Assembly: GCA_046075665.1 (NCBI GenBank)
Contig: JBJTQN010000371.1
Span: 5,633 to 69,632 of the forward strand
Length of the DNA: 64,000 bases
Source: CAIRTT01 sp046075665
Lineage (GTDB): Bacteria > Armatimonadota > Armatimonadia > Armatimonadales > Armatimonadaceae
Reading direction: 5' to 3'
Shown: positions 59,482-64,000 of the stretch, in pieces
Layout of the letters: the number at the start of each line of letters is the position of its first letter
How positions within the stretch are numbered: the stretch's first letter is position 1
Made by a program: the position numbers and the translations under genes
Notes under the pieces: model-generated
The model's database searches: none
What the model saw: the letters and a program-made list of their open reading frames with translations, nothing else
What the model was told of the DNA's origin: nothing

Positions 59482-61326
59482 TTATTCCATCGACTTGGAT
59501 GCGGTTGCATCCGCCGGTTTAGCACCAACCATCGCGAGAAAGTCCTTATTGCTTGGGGTTTTCTCGATACGGTCAATCAGGAGTTCTGTAGATTCCTTGG
59601 TGCCGAGATTTGCGAGGACTCTGTGCAGCTGCCAGATCTTCTTGAGTTCCGCATCCGGGTACAGGAGCTCATCATGGCGTGTGCCGGATGCCTTGATATC
59701 TATCGCCGGGTAGATGCGTTGTTCAGAGAGGCTTCGGTCGAGTTTGAGTTCCATGTTGCCGGTGCCTTTGAACTCTTCAAAGATGATGTCATCCATACGC
59801 GAGCCGGTTTCAACGAGTGCGGTGGCGATGATTGTGAGGGAGCCACCATGTTCGATGTTGCGTGCTGCTCCGAAGAAGCGTTTTGGTCGGTAGATGGCAG
59901 CCGGGTCCAATCCACCTTGGAGGGTTCGTCCACTTGGCGTGACGGTCAGGTTGGATGCACGGCTATAGCGGGTGATGGAGTCTAGGAGGATAACGACATC
60001 CTTGCCGATTTCCACCAAACGCTTGGCGCGTTCGATGGCGACTTCAGCAACCTTCATATGCTGCTCAGGTTGTTCATCAAATGGGGATGCAATGACATCA
60101 CCTTTGACCGAGCGTCGCATATCGGTGACTTCTTCGGGCCGTTCATCTATGAGCAGGACGATTAGCGTGATTTCGGGATGATTTGCCGTGATGGAGTTAG
60201 CAATCTGCTTGAGCAGAATCGTCTTTCCAGCCTTTGGTGGAGCCACGATGATTCCGCGCTGGCCTTTACCAATCGGTGCAATCATGTCGATAAAGCGCAT
60301 CGCGACCTGTTTGGTCTCCCGCTCAAGACGGATACGGGAATCCGGGTAGATGGGTGTAAGCTCATCGAAGTTTGGTCGTAGCTTGCTGACTTCGGTGTTC
60401 AGGTCGTTAATCGTATCGACGCGAAGGAGACCATGGTACTTTTCGGTGTCCTTTGGTGCGCGGACGATGCCTTTGACCAGGTCACCATTTCGCAGGCCGT
60501 AGCGCTTGATATGGCTTTGTGAGACATAGATGTCATCGGAGCTCGCAAGGGTTGGCTTTTTCCGCAGGAAGCCAAAGCCATCCGCGTGTATCTCGAGCAT
60601 GCCTTCTGCATCGATGCCATCCACGACTTCTGCATCTGCATCGAGATCTGAGAGATCCATATAGTGGTCACGGTTACCACGACCGCGTTGTTGCTTGTCA
60701 CGTCCACCGGTGGATGGAGCACCCCCCGGGCGCATTCGGTGTCCAGGGCGCTCGCGTTGCTCGCGTCCCTGACCGATATTGGCATTGTTGTTATTGTTGT
60801 TACGTCGGTCACGGCGGTCATCCCGCTGAGGGCGCTCACGGCGCTCTGGCAGGTCATCCGGCCCCGCGGAATAGGATGTCTGCTGGGGTACCGAGCCGCC
60901 GGGCGTGGATTCAGCATCGCCAGTTTGTGCACCAGCTGCATCCAAATCCGTTTGCGCAGGCGCATCGTAGCGTGGTGCACGATCGCGGCCATAGCGACCA
61001 CGGCGCTCCGGGCGAGGTGCATCATCTGGGGATGCTCCGCGGTAATCTGCAGGCGTATCAGCTGGCGAATCATTGTATGCGACTTGTATCGGTGTAGGAG
61101 GTGCGGCGACAACAGGTGGTGCAATTACTTGGCGTTCAGGGACATCGGTGATGTCTGGAGGTGGCGCCTGGATCACACGTCGTGGACGACCTCGCTTTGC
61201 GACGGGAGCCGCATCGGATGTATCCGGGTCCATGTTTAGCACCTGCTTCAGGGTTTCGGTTGGGGATACTACGTCAGTGGTTGGCTCAGTGTCAGTTGTC
61301 GCGGCAGCGCGTCGGGGTCTTGGCAT
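59482..61326 (-). CDS. rho: Transcription termination factor Rho with long N-terminal extension
   Basis: 614 residues from ATG 61326 (GGAG 6 nt ahead). The first 260 residues are unstructured and rich in Pro, Asp and Arg, including an Asn run (RRNNNNNANIGQ) and RG-type repeats. The CSD-type RNA-binding domain (HADGFGFLRKKPTLASSDDIY) and the ATPase with APPKAGKTILL as Walker A follow, then ITRYSRASNLTV and VETGSRMDD. It is a helicase that ends transcription. Long disordered insertions are known for Rho in Actinobacteria and some other phyla and may alter RNA contacts. Confidence 0.95.
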   Translation of the reverse strand: MPRPRRAAATTDTEPTTDVVSPTETLKQVLNMDPDTSDAAPVAKRGRPRRVIQAPPPDITDVPERQVIAPPVVAAPPTPIQVAYNDSPADTPADYRGASPDDAPRPERRGRYGRDRAPRYDAPAQTDLDAAGAQTGDAESTPGGSVPQQTSYSAGPDDLPERRERPQRDDRRDRRNNNNNNANIGQGREQRERPGHRMRPGGAPSTGGRDKQQRGRGNRDHYMDLSDLDADAEVVDGIDAEGMLEIHADGFGFLRKKPTLASSDDIYVSQSHIKRYGLRNGDLVKGIVRAPKDTEKYHGLLRVDTINDLNTEVSKLRPNFDELTPIYPDSRIRLERETKQVAMRFIDMIAPIGKGQRGIIVAPPKAGKTILLKQIANSITANHPEITLIVLLIDERPEEVTDMRRSVKGDVIASPFDEQPEQHMKVAEVAIERAKRLVEIGKDVVILLDSITRYSRASNLTVTPSGRTLQGGLDPAAIYRPKRFFGAARNIEHGGSLTIIATALVETGSRMDDIIFEEFKGTGNMELKLDRSLSEQRIYPAIDIKASGTRHDELLYPDAELKKIWQLHRVLANLGTKESTELLIDRIEKTPSNKDFLAMVGAKPADATASKSME

Positions 61327-61562
61327 GGATAACTCCAGGGGTGTCCACCTTGCTATGGTGGTGATGGTCTCAAAGGGGTCAGGCAACGGCCTGCTCACGC
61401 AGTGAATCGGGCGAAATATGTGTGGAATGTGTGCGGAAGTACCATCACACTGTGGCAAGTTCACGCAGAGTGCCCGACATAAAGCACAGGCATACGAAAT
61501 ATACCACATCCAGCAACTATGCGTGGATTATCGGCATTGGGGGTGTAAATCGTGCTTGAAAA

Positions 61563-62132
61563 CTACCCGCCGCCGTAGATTTCAGGCTTCAGAACACCAA
61601 TGTAAGGCAGTGCCCGGTAGTTCCCCAAGTAATCGAGGCCATAGCCAACGACATAGGCTTCATCGAGAGAAAATCCGCAATAATCGGGCTTGACGGTGAC
61701 ACCAGCCTTTTCACGCGCATCCGGTTTGTCAAGCAATGTACAAATGCGGACGCTTGCCACGCGGCGCGCACGCATCACATCCGCGAGGTATTCCGCGCGA
61801 CGGGCCATCGCAGGATTCAGGACATCTTCAATTAGCACTACGTGGCGGCTTTCCACCGGCGCATCGAGATCTTTGAGAATCTTCACCACGCCGCTGATTT
61901 TCGCATCCGGGCCATAGCTGCCAACCGCGAGAAAGTCAAACGAAACCGGGATGGACATGGCACGCACCAAGTCGGCGATAAAAATTGCAGAACCTGTCAG
62001 CACGCCAATCAAAACCACATCTTTACCCGCATAATCGCGGCTAAGCTGCTGCGCTAGCTCGGCGACGCGGGAAGAAATGTCATCCGCGGACAGGCGAACC
62101 GATGCGATATCTGGGTGGAGCTTAATGGACAT
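61563..62132 (-). CDS. hpt: Hypoxanthine phosphoribosyltransferase
   Basis: 189 residues from ATG 62132; ATG 62141 is in frame. It salvages hypoxanthine and guanine using PRPP. The PRPP loop is HVVLIEDVLN, the PRPP/pyrophosphate-binding part includes VLIGVLTGSAIFIADL, and the base-binding end has PDYCGFSLDEAYVVGYGLDYLG. TAGAAT lies 11 nt before the start. The Asn in EDVLN replaces the more usual D-T-G residues, but this is a small change. Confidence 0.9.
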   Translation of the reverse strand: MSIKLHPDIASVRLSADDISSRVAELAQQLSRDYAGKDVVLIGVLTGSAIFIADLVRAMSIPVSFDFLAVGSYGPDAKISGVVKILKDLDAPVESRHVVLIEDVLNPAMARRAEYLADVMRARRVASVRICTLLDKPDAREKAGVTVKPDYCGFSLDEAYVVGYGLDYLGNYRALPYIGVLKPEIYGGG

Positions 62133-62143
62133 AGTACGCATTC

Positions 62144-62149
62144 ATTCTA
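62144..62149 (-). promoter_or_regulatory. -10 element of hpt
   Basis: TAGAAT on the minus strand, 11 nt before ATG 62132. Transcription starting 6-7 nt downstream gives a leader of about 5 nt. Confidence 0.45.
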
Positions 62150-62180
62150 CAATCACCGCGGAGCAAGTCCCACCTGTCGC

Positions 62181-63086
62181 TTAGGGGATAAACGGTCCCG
62201 TAGCACCTGACATGGCATCCCTGAGCGCACGCGCCAGTATGGGAGCACGCGGTTCACTGCGTTTGCGACTGCTGTGGATGATTCTTCGACAGTCGATGTA
62301 GGCTCCTAGCCAGAAGGTCAGTCCTCGTTGCCAGCGTCGCGCCGTTCGGAGGCGATTTCGCAAGAGGTAATATTCACGCTCCAGTGGCATTTCTGATGTG
62401 TTTGCGCTGCCTTCGTGGTGCACGACAACGCTTGGAACCATGAGGGACCGAAGCTTGTGGCGGTGCAAACGGATACCAAAGTCAACATCCTCGTAGTAGA
62501 GAAAGCAGCCATCATCCATCCCGCCAACCGCCTCCCAAGCATCGAGAGAAACCAGCATTGCGCACGCCGGGATGTAATCGACATCCTTTGCGCTCGTCCG
62601 GGAAAGATTCGAGACTGGATGTCCGGCATAGGCATTACCGCCAGCGAGATTTGGGCCGACCATCCCGCCCGCTGCCCATATTTTGTCCGGTGAATGAGCA
62701 TCCACAAGCAAGGGGCCTACGGCTCCAACACCGGATGAAGTGCCATCGGCAACCGGGGCTATATGTGGGATCAGACTGGTGATGGTGTCTGCGGGCAGGC
62801 GGATGTCAGGGTTTGCGATGAACCCAAGGCGCGCACCGCCGGCGCGCAGAGCCGCCATCCCGATACGGACCGCCGCAGGAAAGCCAATATTCGTTGCCTG
62901 TGTGAGAACAGTGACACTTGGAAAAGCGGTTTCAAGGCGCTGTGGGGCATCCGGTTCAACCCCTTGATCGACTACAACCGCTGGCGCTATGAAGTGTGTT
63001 TGTTGAAGGATGTCATCGATGCACTTGAGTGTGGTTTCGATGCCCTTGTAGTGAACGATTACCGCACCAGTGCGTGGGATGTCCAT
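62181..63086 (-). CDS. GT2 family glycosyltransferase
   Basis: 301 residues from ATG 63086. ATG 63113 would overlap the upstream stop and add 9 residues. The GT-A fold has AVIVHYKGIETTLKCIDDI, VVVDQGVEPDAP, ATNIGFPAAVRIGM, FIANPDIRLP and CFLYYEDVDFGIRLHRH. It is a third WbbL-like enzyme, apart from the pair at 57-59 kb, and starts 4 nt after the SDR stop, so the two are cotranscribed. Confidence 0.85.
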   Translation of the reverse strand: MDIPRTGAVIVHYKGIETTLKCIDDILQQTHFIAPAVVVDQGVEPDAPQRLETAFPSVTVLTQATNIGFPAAVRIGMAALRAGGARLGFIANPDIRLPADTITSLIPHIAPVADGTSSGVGAVGPLLVDAHSPDKIWAAGGMVGPNLAGGNAYAGHPVSNLSRTSAKDVDYIPACAMLVSLDAWEAVGGMDDGCFLYYEDVDFGIRLHRHKLRSLMVPSVVVHHEGSANTSEMPLEREYYLLRNRLRTARRWQRGLTFWLGAYIDCRRIIHSSRKRSEPRAPILARALRDAMSGATGPFIP

Positions 63087-63090
63087 GATT

Positions 63091-63825
63091 TCAGTTAAGC
63101 CCTGCTCCGCCATCCACCGGGAGCTCGATGCCCGTGACAAACCCGCCAAGTGGGCTGGCTAAAAAGAGGATGGCACCACTGATATCGGTTGCTGATGCCA
63201 GCCGCCGCAGGGGTGTACGCGCGGCGATTGGTGCGAGAAAGTCTTGCCCTTGTGCGTTTGCCCAGTCAGTTGTCACAACGCCCGGCCCGACTCCATTCAC
63301 ACGGATACCCTGAGGACCGAGTTCGCGTGCCGCCTGGCGTATCCATGTTTGTACTGCGCCTTTGGCGACGGCATGTGCTCCGTGCCCGACTACTGGATGT
63401 TGCGGTAGGGTTGCGGTGAGGCAGGTGATGGATGCGTTTTCGGATGCAATCAAGAGTGGAAGCAAGGCGTTGACAGGATTTATGACTGGCGCGAGGACAG
63501 CGGAAATCTCATCGGCATAGTCAGTAAACGAAAGGGATGTCAGCGCTGCAGCTTCCCGAAAGCCACTTGCGTTACAGACCAGAGCATTCAGTGTGGATGA
63601 CTTTGCTTGGATTTGCGTCGCCATTTTGGCGCAATCCAATGGATCGCGGAGGTCGGCTGTGACAATAAAGGATGTTGGAGAGTGGAGTTGAACGTGTGTC
63701 AGTGTGTCAATCAGGCCCTCGGATGATGTTCTTGCGTGGCAGATGACACGAGCACCGTGCTCTGCAGCCAGGATAGCGGTTGCCTTACCGATTCCCCGGT
63801 TTGTTCCTGTGATTAGGATGGTCAT
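63091..63825 (-). CDS. Short-chain dehydrogenase/reductase
   Basis: 244 residues from ATG 63825. TGTNRGIGKA is the cofactor-binding Gly-rich loop and NALVCNASG the NAG-type segment. The catalytic Tyr of the YxxxK motif is not where expected: the aligned segment is HGAHAVAKGAVQTW, with His in place of Tyr but Lys present. The C-terminal GPGVVTTDWANAQG and SPLGGFVTGIELPVDGG are typical. ATG 63873 or 63861 are longer alternatives. The substrate is unknown. Confidence 0.8.
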   Translation of the reverse strand: MTILITGTNRGIGKATAILAAEHGARVICHARTSSEGLIDTLTHVQLHSPTSFIVTADLRDPLDCAKMATQIQAKSSTLNALVCNASGFREAAALTSLSFTDYADEISAVLAPVINPVNALLPLLIASENASITCLTATLPQHPVVGHGAHAVAKGAVQTWIRQAARELGPQGIRVNGVGPGVVTTDWANAQGQDFLAPIAARTPLRRLASATDISGAILFLASPLGGFVTGIELPVDGGAGLN

Positions 63826-63912
63826 AGCTTCAAGCAGTGTTCGATTCGAGCCATTTGTCATTGTGAGATCCACGGGAGCATATCAAATTCATTCTTAATG
63901 GTGCGTGCTGTC

Positions 63913-63942
63913 TTGGCAAGATTCGAGTGCTTTGGGTAGAAT
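63913..63942 (+). promoter_or_regulatory. Promoter of the tRNA-Gln gene
   Basis: TTGGCA (63913-63918), 18 nt, TAGAAT (63937-63942). The -10 is 13 nt ahead of the mature tRNA 5' end. It supports TAGAAT as a working -10 in this genome. Confidence 0.75.
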
Positions 63943-63955
63943 ACTCGCGTTCGAT

Positions 63956-64000
63956 TCCTGGTGGTGTAACGGTAGCACAGAGGTTTTTGGTGCCTTTAGT
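63956..64000 (+). tRNA. tRNA-Gln (anticodon UUG), 3' part outside the window
   Basis: The first 45 nt of a tRNA: acceptor arm TCCTGGT, D-arm GTGTAACGGTAGCAC and the anticodon arm GAGGT-TTTTGGT-GCCTT. The loop TTTTGGT puts TTG at positions 34-36, reading Gln codon CAA. The T-arm and 3' acceptor strand lie beyond the window. Confidence 0.85.

Noticed and set aside
61327..61509. Upstream extension of rho
   Set aside because: It adds Cys-rich residues and skips an ideal GGAG site at ATG 61326.
1..64000. CRISPR array or restriction-modification locus explaining the GGATG bias
   Set aside because: No array, Cas gene, methylase or nuclease of the right type in the window; the bias is spread evenly, not clustered.

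Overview
The window is 64 kb of bacterial chromosome of intermediate GC. It is densely packed, with both strands used and many 1-4 nt start/stop overlaps. It begins inside a DUF1552 gene and ends inside a tRNA-Gln gene. No prophage, insertion sequence, rRNA or CRISPR array is visible. The gene set suggests a free-living heterotrophic bacterium that makes surface polysaccharide and degrades plant glycans. It includes a DUF1592-DUF1588/DUF1552 secreted cytochrome pair, several GT2/GT4 glycosyltransferases with an O-antigen ligase, GH3 and GH10 enzymes, a Rho with a long N-terminal extension, and many near-leaderless TANNNT promoters. This would fit Armatimonadota or a related lineage, but the sequence alone does not settle the phylum.

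Layout. 1-3.9 kb: Tat-exported DUF1552 protein and its large cytochrome-like partner. 4-9.4 kb: DEDDh exonuclease, GT2, DUF1579 protein, a parS site beside an orphan YqaJ-type exonuclease, RDD membrane protein, leuC and a small zinc-ribbon gene. 9.7-17.1 kb: HtrA protease; a minus-strand series with HAD hydrolase and phoU; the parA-parB-ABC ATPase operon with two more parS sites; and a 508-codon orphan gene. 17.1-23.9 kb: tryptophan genes. A trp leader peptide and attenuator precede trpE-(zinc ribbon)-(ABM)-trpG, which converge on thrS-trpD-trpC. 24-31.5 kb: sialidase-like protein, an alpha/beta hydrolase, AI-2E permease, YtxH protein, mnmA and a lipoprotein.

31.6-37.7 kb: GH3 glycosidase, an aldehyde (2,5-dioxovalerate-type) dehydrogenase, an acetyl-esterase-like hydrolase and small genes. 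37.9-41.6 kb: a three-gene cluster that is the main candidate for a new system. It encodes a LicC-like nucleotidyltransferase fused to a LicA/aminoglycoside-phosphotransferase-like kinase, a protein with remote PvcA/isocyanide-synthase resemblance, and a LicD-type phosphotransferase. The cluster lacks the GGATG enrichment that I count in the sampled flanking genes, which suggests horizontal acquisition. 41.6-46.2 kb: GNAT, small secreted protein, gltD, a GH10 protein with an altered acid/base motif, and a PhyH dioxygenase. 46.6-52.4 kb: GT4, ftsX-ftsE (long disordered FtsE N-terminus), mtaB, and a Gfo/Idh oxidoreductase whose 3' end and terminator are tandemly duplicated.

52.4-64 kb: mostly minus strand. 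It holds a PH-like membrane protein, a barrel-sandwich/KOW protein, a methyltransferase, an O-antigen ligase with two GT2 enzymes, a bifunctional nuclease, rho, hpt, another GT2 and an SDR, and ends with a tRNA-Gln(UUG) under a clear promoter.

Three signals run through the window. The pentamer GGATG/CATCC is several-fold over-represented. A -10-like hexamer often lies 6-9 nt before the start codon where no Shine-Dalgarno is visible. The trp and par regions carry textbook regulatory sites (attenuator, parS). All counts were made by eye.
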